DNA from: Sphingomonas folli | GTDB taxonomy: Bacteria; Pseudomonadota; Alphaproteobacteria; Sphingomonadales; Sphingomonadaceae | Length of the DNA stretch: 64,000 nt | Reading direction: 5' to 3' | NCBI RefSeq assembly: GCF_019429525.1 | Contig: NZ_JAHXZL010000011.1 | Span: forward strand, 62,001-126,000 | Part shown: piece by piece, positions 27,914 through 37,624 of the stretch | How the letters are laid out: each line of letters opens with the position of its first letter | Numbering within the stretch: the first letter of the stretch is position 1 | Position numbers and translations under genes: made by a program | Notes under the pieces: model-generated | Seen by the model: only the letters and a program-made list of their open reading frames with translations | Database searches by the model: none | What the model was told of the DNA's origin: nothing

Positions 27914-30397
27914 TCAGAACCCCGCGGTGATCGTGGCGAACACCTGGCGCGGCGCGACCGGGAAGAAATTGTACGTCCCGCTCGCCGCGCCGATGCTGAT
28001 CGTGCTGGCGCCGCGCTGGTCGGTGATGTTGGTGACGTTGAGGCTCACCCCCAGCTTCTTCGCCAGCCCCTCGCCCGACACCGGCATGTCGAAGCCGATC
28101 CGCCCCGACAGCGTGAAATAGCCCTTCACGCTGAGGTCGTTGGTGTAGGTGGCGTAGCGTCGGCCGATATAGTCGCCGATCAGCTGCAGCTCGACGCCCT
28201 CGGTGCCGATCGTCGCGACGGTCTTGTTGAGCCACTCGGGCGAGCCCGGCACCTTCTTGCCCGCGGTCGGCACCACCGTCTGCGCCGCGCCGACGGTATA
28301 ATCGTCGTCGTAGCGCGAGTTGTTGTACGACAGCGCGTTGTACAGCGAGAAGGTGCCGCCGAACCGCAGCGTGCCGGCGACGTCGACGCCGTCGGTCGTC
28401 ACGCTGCCGACGTTGGCGAGGATCGTCGCGCCGCTCGCCACCGCGCTGATCGTCTGCGTCGGGCTGACGCCGAGCAGGCGGTTCGAGAAGTCGACGTGAT
28501 AGTAACTGATCTGGCCCTCGAAGCCGGTGATCGGCCCGAGGTCGAGCGCGCGGCGGGTGCGCACGCCGCCCTCGTAGGTCCAGCTCGTCTCGGGCTTGGT
28601 CTGGTCCTTGAACGCCTCGAACAGCGTCTGGCTGCCCAGCGCGAACGGCGACAGGCCGGCCGCCGCGCTCGTCTGGAACTGGCGGATGTTCTTCTGCGCG
28701 TTGACGAACACCTGCTCGCTGGCGGTCACGTCCCACAGCACGCCGGCCTGCGGCAGGAACCATTCGTCGGTGTTGAGCCGGCCGACCGGCAGCTCGCGCG
28801 AGCCGGTGAACGAGCCCGGGATCGGCTGAACCGGCACCGCCTGCCGCGCCTTCTGGAAGGTGCTCTTGATACCGGCCTGGACCAGCAGCGTCGGCACGAC
28901 CTGCCACGCGTCCTGGATATGCGCCTGGATCTCCTCGACTCGCACCTCGCTGCCGTACTGCGTGATCAGCGGGTCGGCGTAGCTGTTGGGGCGGCGATAG
29001 ACCGAGCTGGGATCGTTGATGTCGAAGGCGTACCAGCGACGGAAGCTCGACGAGCTCTGCCGCTCGTACCAGCCGCCCAGCTCGATCTGGTGGTTGCCGA
29101 GCTCGACCTTGAGCGTCGACAGCCCGCCGTAGCGATCGATGCGATACTCGGTGGTTCGAGTCGCCAGCCCCGAGTTGCCGAAGATCGTCGAGAGGCGCGC
29201 CAGGTTGGTCGGCGAGGTCGGGCTGCTGCCGGTGGCGCCCGGGTAATAATAAGAGAACAGCAGCGGCAGGCCGGCGGCGGTGATCGGGCCGGCGATGATG
29301 CCGACGCCGTCATTGTGATGGAAGTATACCTGGTTCGACCAGGTCACCCGGTCGGTCGCGCGCCAGTCGTATTTGGCGTAACCGAGATAGTCGGTGCGCA
29401 GCGCGCCGCCGTAATAGTTGCTGTAGTTGCTGCCCGCCGCGGCATAGCTGGGCGCGCCGTTATACGCATATTGGTTGTTGAAATATTTGAGCGTGTTGCT
29501 GAGATCGGCGTAGAGGAACGGCCGGATATAGGGCTGGTATGCCTGGTTCGCGGCGACGACGGTGGCGTCCTCGTTGGGCTCGGTCTTGTCCGAATAGGCG
29601 AAATAGGCGGTCAGCTTGCCGCGGCTGTCGTCGTGGACCAGCTTGGCGTTGCCCTGCCAGCCGTTCTGATAGCCGTTGAAGTCCCACGCCCGCGCGCGCT
29701 GGCGCACGCCCGAGACGTAGAGCCGCGTGTTCTGCCCGATGTCGCCGCTGTCGAGGCGGAGATAGGAGCGCGTCGCCTGATAGCTGCCGACGGTCTGCGC
29801 CGCGGTGAGGCCGAAGTCGGCGCGCGGGTCGCTCGAGAAGGTGTCGATCGTGCCGCCGAGGTTGCTGGTCGAGGCGGTGCCGAGGTCGCCCGCGCCCGAG
29901 GCCAGCGTGACGCGGCCCACATTCTCCGAGATGATCGCGCGCTGCGGGCTCAGCCCGTTGTAATTGCCGTATTGCTGGTCGCCGAGCGGGACGCCGTCGA
30001 GCGTGTAGCCGAGCTGCTGCGCGTTGAAGCCGTGGATGAAGAGCGAGATGTTCTGCTCGTTGTTGCCCCACGGGTCGGCGGTCAGATAAGTCACGCCGGG
30101 CAGCGTCTGCAGTGCCTTGAGCGGGCTGATGCCGGGCAGGATCTTCTGGACCTCGACGCTGCCGATCTGGGTGACCGAGCGAGTCACCGCGCCGGTGACG
30201 ACGACGTCGGTCGCCGCGGTGTCGTCGGTGGTGGCCTGGTCGGCGCCGGCACCGGGCGCCGGGTCCGCGGGCGCGGCGGCGGCGGTCGCGGGCGCGGCGC
30301 CGGTGCCGTCGCGCACGATCCGCGCGTCCTGCGCCGCGGCGGGCGCCACCGGGAGAGCGAGCGCGGCCGCGCCGGCGAGCAGCATCCTACGGTTCAT
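27914..30397 (-). CDS. TonB-dependent outer-membrane receptor
   Basis: 827 residues. A signal peptide (about 1-22, LLAGAAALALPVAPAAAQ) is followed by a Pro/Ala-rich spacer. The plug domain (about 70-190) contains VQKILPGISPLKALQTLPGV and INLF-like elements. A 22-strand barrel follows, rich in Tyr, Gln and Asn, ending with a terminal aromatic residue (TITAGF). It imports an unknown ligand with TonB energy. The downstream dioxygenase is on the same strand upstream of it (about 400 bases away), and a sulfotransferase-like gene lies beyond, suggesting a functional locus. Iron-siderophore or carbohydrate roles cannot be told apart from sequence alone. Confidence 0.92.
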   Translation of the reverse strand: MNRRMLLAGAAALALPVAPAAAQDARIVRDGTGAAPATAAAAPADPAPGAGADQATTDDTAATDVVVTGAVTRSVTQIGSVEVQKILPGISPLKALQTLPGVTYLTADPWGNNEQNISLFIHGFNAQQLGYTLDGVPLGDQQYGNYNGLSPQRAIISENVGRVTLASGAGDLGTASTSNLGGTIDTFSSDPRADFGLTAAQTVGSYQATRSYLRLDSGDIGQNTRLYVSGVRQRARAWDFNGYQNGWQGNAKLVHDDSRGKLTAYFAYSDKTEPNEDATVVAANQAYQPYIRPFLYADLSNTLKYFNNQYAYNGAPSYAAAGSNYSNYYGGALRTDYLGYAKYDWRATDRVTWSNQVYFHHNDGVGIIAGPITAAGLPLLFSYYYPGATGSSPTSPTNLARLSTIFGNSGLATRTTEYRIDRYGGLSTLKVELGNHQIELGGWYERQSSSSFRRWYAFDINDPSSVYRRPNSYADPLITQYGSEVRVEEIQAHIQDAWQVVPTLLVQAGIKSTFQKARQAVPVQPIPGSFTGSRELPVGRLNTDEWFLPQAGVLWDVTASEQVFVNAQKNIRQFQTSAAAGLSPFALGSQTLFEAFKDQTKPETSWTYEGGVRTRRALDLGPITGFEGQISYYHVDFSNRLLGVSPTQTISAVASGATILANVGSVTTDGVDVAGTLRFGGTFSLYNALSYNNSRYDDDYTVGAAQTVVPTAGKKVPGSPEWLNKTVATIGTEGVELQLIGDYIGRRYATYTNDLSVKGYFTLSGRIGFDMPVSGEGLAKKLGVSLNVTNITDQRGASTISIGAASGTYNFFPVAPRQVFATITAGF

Positions 30398-30801
30398 GTG
30401 ATCGTTCCCCAGCGGGCGCTGATCCGCCCGTCCACGCCGCGCTGTGCGAGCGTCATCTTGCGGCGCGATGACGTTACTGGGTCAGTTCAGTGACAAGCGG
30501 TGGGAGGCGCCTGGAACGGCGGCTTCTTATGCCGCTATACCCAACTGGATACGAGGGCGGAGACTGACGATCGCGGATCTTTCCCGCGAGGATTCCCCCC
30601 GCGAAACGGCGGTGGTGCGGCGGATCCTGGGGCGATCGGCGATGGATGACAGGAGACGCGGCATGCGAGGGCATCGATCGGCGGTGAGGATGGCGGCGCG
30701 CCTGAGATCGTAGATGGTGGCGAGGGTGAGGACGTCCGCGGCGTTGCCTTGGAGGGAGAGGCATCGGAAAGATCTCGGCGTCCCCACCGACCCGCCGCCG
30801 C
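30398..30801. other. Gene-free region upstream of a TonB receptor
   Basis: 404 bases between the TonB receptor start and the dioxygenase stop. Small frames on both strands (89 codons plus, 96 codons minus) have no recognisable features. The part next to the receptor must carry its promoter, but I see no convincing -35/-10 pair. Confidence 0.5.
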
Positions 30802-31791
30802 CTAGCGCATCCCCTGCTCGCGCAGCCGCGGGTGATCGGGCGGCAGCGGGGGGGCGAAGTCCTCGCGGCGCCAGATCGCGTCCGCCGGCTCCTCCGGGTC
30901 GGGCAGCGCGAAGTCGACGTAGCCGAAATAGGTCGCGATCAGCCGCTCTCCGGGGTCGGTGATCGCGGTGCGGCCGTGCAGGAAGCGCGTGTTGTCGAGC
31001 ATCAGCACGTCGCCGTTGCGCCACTCCATCGGCACCATCAGCCGGTCGCCGGCGGCCTTGATCGCCTGCAGCCACGCCTCGGGCACCGGTCGCCCGTCGT
31101 CGAGCACGGGATGGTCGGGCCGATTGTTGTTGAAGCGCGCGAACAGCAGGAAATTGCCGAAGGCGGGCGCGTCCGCGAACATCGGTGTGTGCAGCGCCGG
31201 GCGCGAGAAGAAGCGCACGATCGTGCCGTCGGGGAAGCGCCGGAACTGATACGGGCAGGCGGGCGGCGGCGCGGCGAGCTGCGCGTCGCTCGGCACCTCG
31301 GTGCCGAGCCAGTAGCGCAGCAGCGAGGGCCAGACCGGCTTGATGTACAAGAGCCGGCGGTGGAGCAGCCCCGCGCGCACCGGCTCGGGCAGCGCGCGCG
31401 CCAGCGCGACGCCGTCGCAGATCGTCGTCTGCCCGCCGCGCGTCGGCGCCGAGAGGCACGCGAAGAAGGCCGCGTCGGGCTTCCACGGCTCGCGCGACAG
31501 CTCGGGGTGGAGCGCGAAGGCGCCGGTGCCGCCGTCGACCGTGTGGATGTTGGCGGCGGGGTCGATCGGCTTGCGCCCGGGGCTCTCGTTGACCACCGCG
31601 GTGCGGCAGAAGAGCTTGGCGAAGGCGCGGAACGACTCGACGTCGGCACCGAAGCCGCGGAACAGCAGAGCGCCGTGGGTGCGATAGAGGTCGACCACCC
31701 GGTCGCGGTCGAGCGCGGCGAGACCCTCCGCGCCCTCGGCCTCGATCAGGACATGGGGGCGGCCCGGCCCCGGCAGCGTGACATGCGGCAT
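30802..31791 (-). CDS. TauD/TfdA-family Fe(II)/2-oxoglutarate dioxygenase
   Basis: From ATG 31791 the product is 329 residues. It shows the clavaminate-synthase-like layout: THGALLFRGFG near 38-48, then the proximal metal ligands as an H-x-E motif in ALHPELS (His95, Glu97), as in AsnO rather than the H-x-D of TauD. These are followed by FFACLSAPTRGGQTTICDG. The distal ligand lies in TRFLHGRTAI (His near 272) with the 2-oxoglutarate-binding Arg following. It hydroxylates an unknown substrate, and AsnO-like enzymes often act on amino acids. The ATG at 31839 would overlap the divergent sulfotransferase-like gene, so 31791 is preferred. Confidence 0.88.
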   Translation of the reverse strand: MPHVTLPGPGRPHVLIEAEGAEGLAALDRDRVVDLYRTHGALLFRGFGADVESFRAFAKLFCRTAVVNESPGRKPIDPAANIHTVDGGTGAFALHPELSREPWKPDAAFFACLSAPTRGGQTTICDGVALARALPEPVRAGLLHRRLLYIKPVWPSLLRYWLGTEVPSDAQLAAPPPACPYQFRRFPDGTIVRFFSRPALHTPMFADAPAFGNFLLFARFNNNRPDHPVLDDGRPVPEAWLQAIKAAGDRLMVPMEWRNGDVLMLDNTRFLHGRTAITDPGERLIATYFGYVDFALPDPEEPADAIWRREDFAPPLPPDHPRLREQGMR

Positions 31792-31837
31792 AAGTGACGG
31801 GATTAGCGACGTGCGACCGCGCGCGCTATAGCGCGCC

Positions 31838-32788
31838 ATGGCCCTGACGCTCGCCGACCTGTACGCCTCGCCCGACCATTATCTCCAGCGCTTCGAGCAG
31901 GACGCGGCGGTGTTCGTGCCGATGGACCGCGCCGCCTATCACCGCTCGATCTTCCTCGACGCGCGGATCACCCCCGCCGCACCGCGCGAGATGCGGCTGC
32001 CCGTCGCGATGCTGCGCGATCCCCCGGCGGCGCGCGCGACCGCCTGGATCTTCCACGTCGCGCATTGCGGGTCGACGCTGCTGGCGCGCGCGCTCGACTC
32101 GCTCGACGGCGGGCTGGTGCTGCGCGAGCCGCAGGCGCTGCGCCAGACCGCGCTCGCGCCCGACGCCGCGCGGCTGGCGCTGGTCGGCGCGATGCTGGGG
32201 CGGCGCTACCGCGACGACGCGCCGACGCTGGTCAAGGCGAACGTGCCGGTCAATTTCCTGCTGCCCGCGCTGGCGGCGGCGCAGCCGGACGCGCGCGCGA
32301 TCCTGCTCTACCTGCCGCTGCGCGACTATGCGCTCGCGATCCTGCGCAGCGACTCGCACCGCGCCTGGCTACGCCGCGTGACGACCGACCTCGCGTCGCA
32401 TCTCGGCGACCTGGGCGGCCAGCCAGACGCGGTGCGCGCGGCGCGGCTGTGGTCGGCGCAGATGGCGCGCTTCGCCGCGGCACTGGGCGCGTGGCCGACC
32501 GCGCGCTCGCTCGACGCCGAGCGCTTCTTCGCCGCGCCGGCCGAGGTGCTGAAGGCGGCGGCGCGGCAGCTCGGACTGCCGCTGGCGGGCGACTGGCTGG
32601 AGCGGGTGGCGGCGGGGGAGCTGTTCGCGACCTACTCGAAGAACCCGGCGCAGGCGTTCGACAATGCGGCGCGGGTGGCGCGTCGCGCCGCACTGGAGCG
32701 CGAGCTCGCGGCCGAGCTGGCGCAGGCGGAGGCGAGCGCGGGCGACATGGCGGCCGCGCGCGCGGTGGAGGCGGCGGCGCTGGTGTGA
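31838..32788 (+). CDS. Sulfotransferase-like P-loop protein
   Basis: A 316-residue protein whose best feature is IFHVAHCGSTLLARALDS (residues about 71-88). It resembles the 5'-phosphosulfate-binding loop of PAPS-dependent sulfotransferases, where SGST is common and CGST is seen here. The rest is helical with a conserved-looking VKANVPVNFLLP (about 131-142, compare the LVVKxx block) and RDYALAILRSDSHRAWLRR. A catalytic residue cannot be fixed. It is divergent from the dioxygenase with a 46-base gap. Both may modify the same small molecule or protein. It could also be an adenylate-type P-loop protein with no sulfotransferase activity. Confidence 0.65.
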   Translation: MALTLADLYASPDHYLQRFEQDAAVFVPMDRAAYHRSIFLDARITPAAPREMRLPVAMLRDPPAARATAWIFHVAHCGSTLLARALDSLDGGLVLREPQALRQTALAPDAARLALVGAMLGRRYRDDAPTLVKANVPVNFLLPALAAAQPDARAILLYLPLRDYALAILRSDSHRAWLRRVTTDLASHLGDLGGQPDAVRAARLWSAQMARFAAALGAWPTARSLDAERFFAAPAEVLKAAARQLGLPLAGDWLERVAAGELFATYSKNPAQAFDNAARVARRAALERELAAELAQAEASAGDMAAARAVEAAALV

Positions 32789-32796
32789 GGGGCTAC

Positions 32797-32939
32797 ATCC
32801 TCCCCGGCACGGGGAGGGGGACCGCCGCGCGTCAGCGCGGTGGTGGAGGGGGGCTTCCACAGGCGCCGCGGCGCGCGGGGAACCCCCTCCACCACTCGCC
32901 TGCGGCGACCGGTCCCCCTCCCCGCCATGCGGGGAGGAG
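32797..32939. repeat. Family C repeat, copy C3, between convergent genes
   Basis: CCTCCCCGGCACGGGGAGG at the left and CCTCCCCGCCATGCGGGGAGG at the right, with inner GGTGGAGGGGG / CCCCCTCCACC arms. It starts 8 bases after one stop codon and ends at the other gene's stop, so it is placed as a bidirectional terminator. Confidence 0.85.
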
Positions 32940-34358
32940 TTAGGGCTCTCTCCCCGCCAGCATCGCCACCATCTCGGCGGCGAGCAGCGACAGCGTGTCG
33001 TCGCGCGCGCCCATCACCACGATCCGGTCGCCGGGCCTCGCCACCGCGACGCAGTGCGCCGCCGCCGCCGCGCGGTCCGGCACGTGCAGCGCCTGCCGCC
33101 CCGCCACGCCCACGTCGCGCACCACGTCGGCGCTGGTCACCTCGCGCGTCACCGTGCCGCCCTGGTAGACCGGGTCGGGCAGCACCAGCAGGTCGTCCGC
33201 CGCCAGCCGGCCCGCGAACATCGCCGCCAGCTCGGCGCGCATCACCTTCAGCGGGCCGTAGCCGTGCGGCTGGAACAGCACGATCAGCCGCCCGGGAAAC
33301 GCGTGGAGCGTGTCGAGCGTCGCCGCGATCTTGTCGGGGTTGTGCCCGAAATCGTCGATCACCGTCACGCCCGCGGCGCTGCCGACCAGGTCGAAGCGGC
33401 GGCGCAGGCCAGCGAAGGTCTCGACCCCCGCCACCGCCGCGTCGAGCGTCACCCCCGCCGCCAGCGCTGCGCCGATCGCGGCGAGCGCGTTGGCGACATT
33501 GTGCCGCCCCGGCACCTGCAGCGCCACCGCGCGGGTCGCGCCGCGATGGTGGAGCGCGAAGCGGACCGCGAAGGGCGCCTCCTCGATCCCGTCGGCGTAC
33601 AGGTCCGCCCCCGCGTCGCGCAGCGAGAAGCGCGTCACCCGCGCGGGCGGCAGCCGCAGCGCCAGCGTCGCGGCGTCGGCGTTGTCGGCGTTGACCACCG
33701 CGCCGCGCGCCTTGCCGAGGAAGTCGCCGAACAGCGCGTTGAGCTCGTCGAGCGACTTGTGGTCGAGGCTGACGTTGTTGAGCACCGCCACCTGCGGGGC
33801 GTAGAGCGCGATCGAGCCGTCGCTCTCGTCGACCTCGCTGACATAGGCGTCGCCCTGCCCCACCAACGCGCTGGCGAAGGGCCAGTCGGCGCGCGCGACA
33901 TGCTTCATCACCGCGCCGTTCATCACCGTCGGGTCGCGCCCGGCGGCGCCCAGGATCGCGGCGATCATGCCGGTGACGGTCGATTTGCCGCTCGTCCCCG
34001 CGACGCCGATCGGCAGCGCGCTGGCGTTGAACAGCCGCGCGTTGAGCTCGGCGCGCGACAGAAGCCGGCAGCCGAGCCGCGACGCCGCGACCATGTCCGC
34101 CACCGTCGCCTCCACCGCGGCGGAGGCGACTACGACCTGGTCGGGCGCGGTGACGCCGCTGCCGTCCTGTGGGAAGAGATCGATGCCGAGCGCGCGCAGC
34201 GAGTCGAACTTGGCGGGCACGCGGCCCTGGTCGAGCCCGCGGTCGCTGCCGGCGACGGTCGCGCCGCGGCCGCGCAGGATCATCGCCAGCGGCATCATCC
34301 CCGATCCGCCGATACCCACCAGGAAGAAACGCTGGTCCGCCACGTTGCCGTCATGCAT
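32940..34358 (-). CDS. Mur ligase, Mpl/MurC-like (UDP-MurNAc ligase)
   Basis: A 472-residue Mur-family ligase. The N-terminal UDP-binding Rossmann segment is FFLVGIGGSGMMPLA. The ATP loop is GVAGTSGKSTVTGMI (about 117-131). The central domain has SEVDESDGSI and NVSLDHKSLDEL. The C-terminal domain has DDFGHNPDKI and FQPHGYGPLK. Mpl joins recycled murein tripeptide to UDP-MurNAc, while MurC adds L-alanine in de novo synthesis. I favour an Mpl-like recycling role because the neighbour is an LD-carboxypeptidase, and because the essential MurC is normally in the dcw cluster, absent here. The exact substrate is inference. Confidence 0.85.
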   Translation of the reverse strand: MHDGNVADQRFFLVGIGGSGMMPLAMILRGRGATVAGSDRGLDQGRVPAKFDSLRALGIDLFPQDGSGVTAPDQVVVASAAVEATVADMVAASRLGCRLLSRAELNARLFNASALPIGVAGTSGKSTVTGMIAAILGAAGRDPTVMNGAVMKHVARADWPFASALVGQGDAYVSEVDESDGSIALYAPQVAVLNNVSLDHKSLDELNALFGDFLGKARGAVVNADNADAATLALRLPPARVTRFSLRDAGADLYADGIEEAPFAVRFALHHRGATRAVALQVPGRHNVANALAAIGAALAAGVTLDAAVAGVETFAGLRRRFDLVGSAAGVTVIDDFGHNPDKIAATLDTLHAFPGRLIVLFQPHGYGPLKVMRAELAAMFAGRLAADDLLVLPDPVYQGGTVTREVTSADVVRDVGVAGRQALHVPDRAAAAAHCVAVARPGDRIVVMGARDDTLSLLAAEMVAMLAGREP

Positions 34359-34410
34359 GGCGCCGGGCTATCCGCCTTCACCGGGCGGGTGGCAAGCGGG
34401 AGTGTGCGCG

Positions 34411-35226
34411 ATGCGGATCGGAGTGCTGGCGGCGAGCAGCGTCGCCAACCCGGACGTGATCGCGCCGGTGTCGGCCTTCGCCGCGCTCGCCTTCCCCGAG
34501 ATCGACCTCGTCTTCCACCCGCAATGCTACGCGCAGGACGGGCATTTCGCCGGCTCGGACGCGGTGCGCGCGGCGGCCTTCCTCGACTACGCCAACGACC
34601 CCGCGTTCGACGGCATCTGGTTCCTGCGCGGCGGCTATGGCTCGAACCGGCTGCTCGCGACGATCATGCCGCGGCTCGGCGAGGCGGCGGGGCGCAAGAC
34701 CTACCTCGGCTATTCCGACGTCGGCTTCCTGCTCGGCGCGCTCTACGCGCGGCGGATCGGCCAGCCCGTCCACGGGCCGATGGCGAGCGACATCCGCCGC
34801 ACGAACGGCGACGCCACCGTGGCGCGCGCGCTCGGCTGGTTCGCGCGGCGCGACCGCGCGGGGCTGGAGCCGGGGCTCGACGGGCGGCCCGCGGCGGCGT
34901 TCAACCTCTCGATCCTCGCCGCGCTGGTGGGCACGCCCTACCTCCCCGACCTCGCCGACCACGTGCTGATCGTCGAGGAGGTGTCCGAGGCGATGTACGC
35001 GATCGACCGCATGCTGTTCACGCTCGGCAACGCCACCCAGCTGCGCAGCCTGGCGGGCGTGCGGCTCGGCGCGGTGACCGCGGTGAAGGAGAACGACCCC
35101 GAATGGGGCGAGTCGCTCGACGCGATGATGACGCGCTGGTGCGGCGAGCTGGGGGTGCCGTATCTCGGCCGCGCCGAGGTGGGGCACACGCAGGCGAACC
35201 GGGTGGTGCCGTTCGGGGTGGCGTGA
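34411..35226 (+). CDS. ldcA: LD-carboxypeptidase (peptidase S66, LdcA-type)
   Basis: A 271-residue cytoplasmic serine peptidase. The nucleophile Ser78 is in the family motif RGGYGSNRLL (RGGYG-x-N-R). The general-base Glu lies in VLIVEEVSEAMYAIDRML (near 190) and the His in AEVGHTQANRVVPFG (His259). It trims the terminal D-alanine from recycled murein tetrapeptides to give the tripeptide used by Mpl. The start at ATG 34411 is 52 bases from the divergent Mur ligase start, so the two may share control. It is slightly shorter than enterobacterial LdcA (about 304). Confidence 0.92.
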   Translation: MRIGVLAASSVANPDVIAPVSAFAALAFPEIDLVFHPQCYAQDGHFAGSDAVRAAAFLDYANDPAFDGIWFLRGGYGSNRLLATIMPRLGEAAGRKTYLGYSDVGFLLGALYARRIGQPVHGPMASDIRRTNGDATVARALGWFARRDRAGLEPGLDGRPAAAFNLSILAALVGTPYLPDLADHVLIVEEVSEAMYAIDRMLFTLGNATQLRSLAGVRLGAVTAVKENDPEWGESLDAMMTRWCGELGVPYLGRAEVGHTQANRVVPFGVA

Positions 35227-35343
35227 GGGGCGCCTCCTGCGCGCGCGTCGCTGGCCCATCTCACCAGCACCGCCCCGGCGCGCGCCGGGGCGGCAGTAAG
35301 TGACGCGGGCCCAAGCCCGCACGTCCCAACTCTCCACATACGA

Positions 35344-35377
35344 CGACACCCGGACAGCGCGTGCTGCCCGGGTGTCG
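35344..35377. terminator. Hairpin downstream of groEL
   Basis: CGACACCCGGACAGC pairs with GCTGCCCGGGTGTCG (14 of 15 matches, 4-base loop). It lies about 80 bases past the groEL stop. It lacks a U-run, so efficiency is uncertain. Confidence 0.5.
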
Positions 35378-35413
35378 CTCGTCTCGTGCGAGACGGATCG
35401 GCGGACCGACCGT

Positions 35414-35452
35414 GACCGATCCCGCACCGGCCTGCGCCGGCGCGGGACCGTC
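35414..35452 (-). terminator. Hairpin immediately after the groEL stop
   Basis: A GC-rich stem, GACGGTCCCGCGCCGGC with GCCGGTGCGGGATCGGTC, a few bases after the groEL stop codon; probable first terminator of groESL. Confidence 0.5.
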
Positions 35453-35458
35453 AGCGGC

Positions 35459-37102
<1,644 letters not shown>

Positions 37103-37127
37103 GTGGCTACCCTTTCTGTAGAGTTCG

Positions 37128-37191
37128 TCACCCCGGCGCAGGCCGGGGTATAGTTACGAGACACTTGTTCTGAGCCCCGGCCTTCGCCGGG
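37128..37191. repeat. Family D palindrome, copy D2, between groES and groEL
   Basis: GTCACCCCGGCGCAGGCCGGGG at the left and CCCCGGCCTTCGCCGGG at the right, around a less GC-rich centre. It could modulate the groES/groEL transcript ratio. Confidence 0.65.
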
Positions 37192-37207
37192 CCTGGCGCT
37201 CGTCGGC

Positions 37208-37495
37208 TTAGCCGACGATCCCCAGGATGTCCGATTCTTTCATGATCAACAGGTCCTCGCCGTTGACCTTGACCTCGGTGCCCGACCATTTGCCGAACAG
37301 GATGCGGTCGCCGGCCTTGACGTCGAGCGGGGTGACCTTGCCGTCCTCGGCCTTGGCACCGGCGCCGGCGGCGACGACCTCGCCCTCCTGCGGCTTCTCC
37401 TTGGCGGTGTCGGGGATGATGATCCCGCCGGCCGTCTTCTCTTCCGCCTCGACGCGGCGGACGAGAACGCGGTCGTGCAACGGACGAAAGTTCAT
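37208..37495 (-). CDS. groES: 10-kDa co-chaperonin GroES
   Basis: 95 residues, complete. It has the MNFRPLHDRVLVRRVE start, mobile loop EEKTAGGIIIPDTAKEKPQ (about 16-34), dome-region DVKAGDRILFGKWSG and the ending KESDILGIVG. It caps the GroEL ring. A good ribosome-binding site (GAGAGG) precedes the ATG and a CIRCE-type inverted repeat lies 35 bases upstream, so heat-shock control by HrcA is likely. Confidence 0.98.
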   Translation of the reverse strand: MNFRPLHDRVLVRRVEAEEKTAGGIIIPDTAKEKPQEGEVVAAGAGAKAEDGKVTPLDVKAGDRILFGKWSGTEVKVNGEDLLIMKESDILGIVG

Positions 37496-37529
37496 TGCTC
37501 TTACCTCTCTGAGGGCATGTGACAGATTT

Positions 37530-37556
37530 TTGGCACTCCCCAGGGGCGAGTGCCAG
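37530..37556 (-). promoter_or_regulatory. groES: CIRCE-type operator (HrcA) upstream of groES
   Basis: TTGGCACTC and GAGTGCCAG flank a 9-base spacer (CCCAGGGGC), matching the CIRCE consensus TTAGCACTC-N9-GAGTGCTAA except for the A-to-G position and its partner, which co-vary and keep the symmetry. Confidence 0.85.
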
Positions 37557-37624
37557 CACCCCGCATATGTGGGGCGTGCCCGCGCCGGTCAACCGGGGCC
37601 GCGCGATTTTTCGGGAACCGCGCG

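Noticed and set aside
30444..30713. 89-codon plus-strand frame in the receptor upstream region
   Set aside because: No motif, no ribosome-binding site and a start in Arg-rich composition; likely chance.
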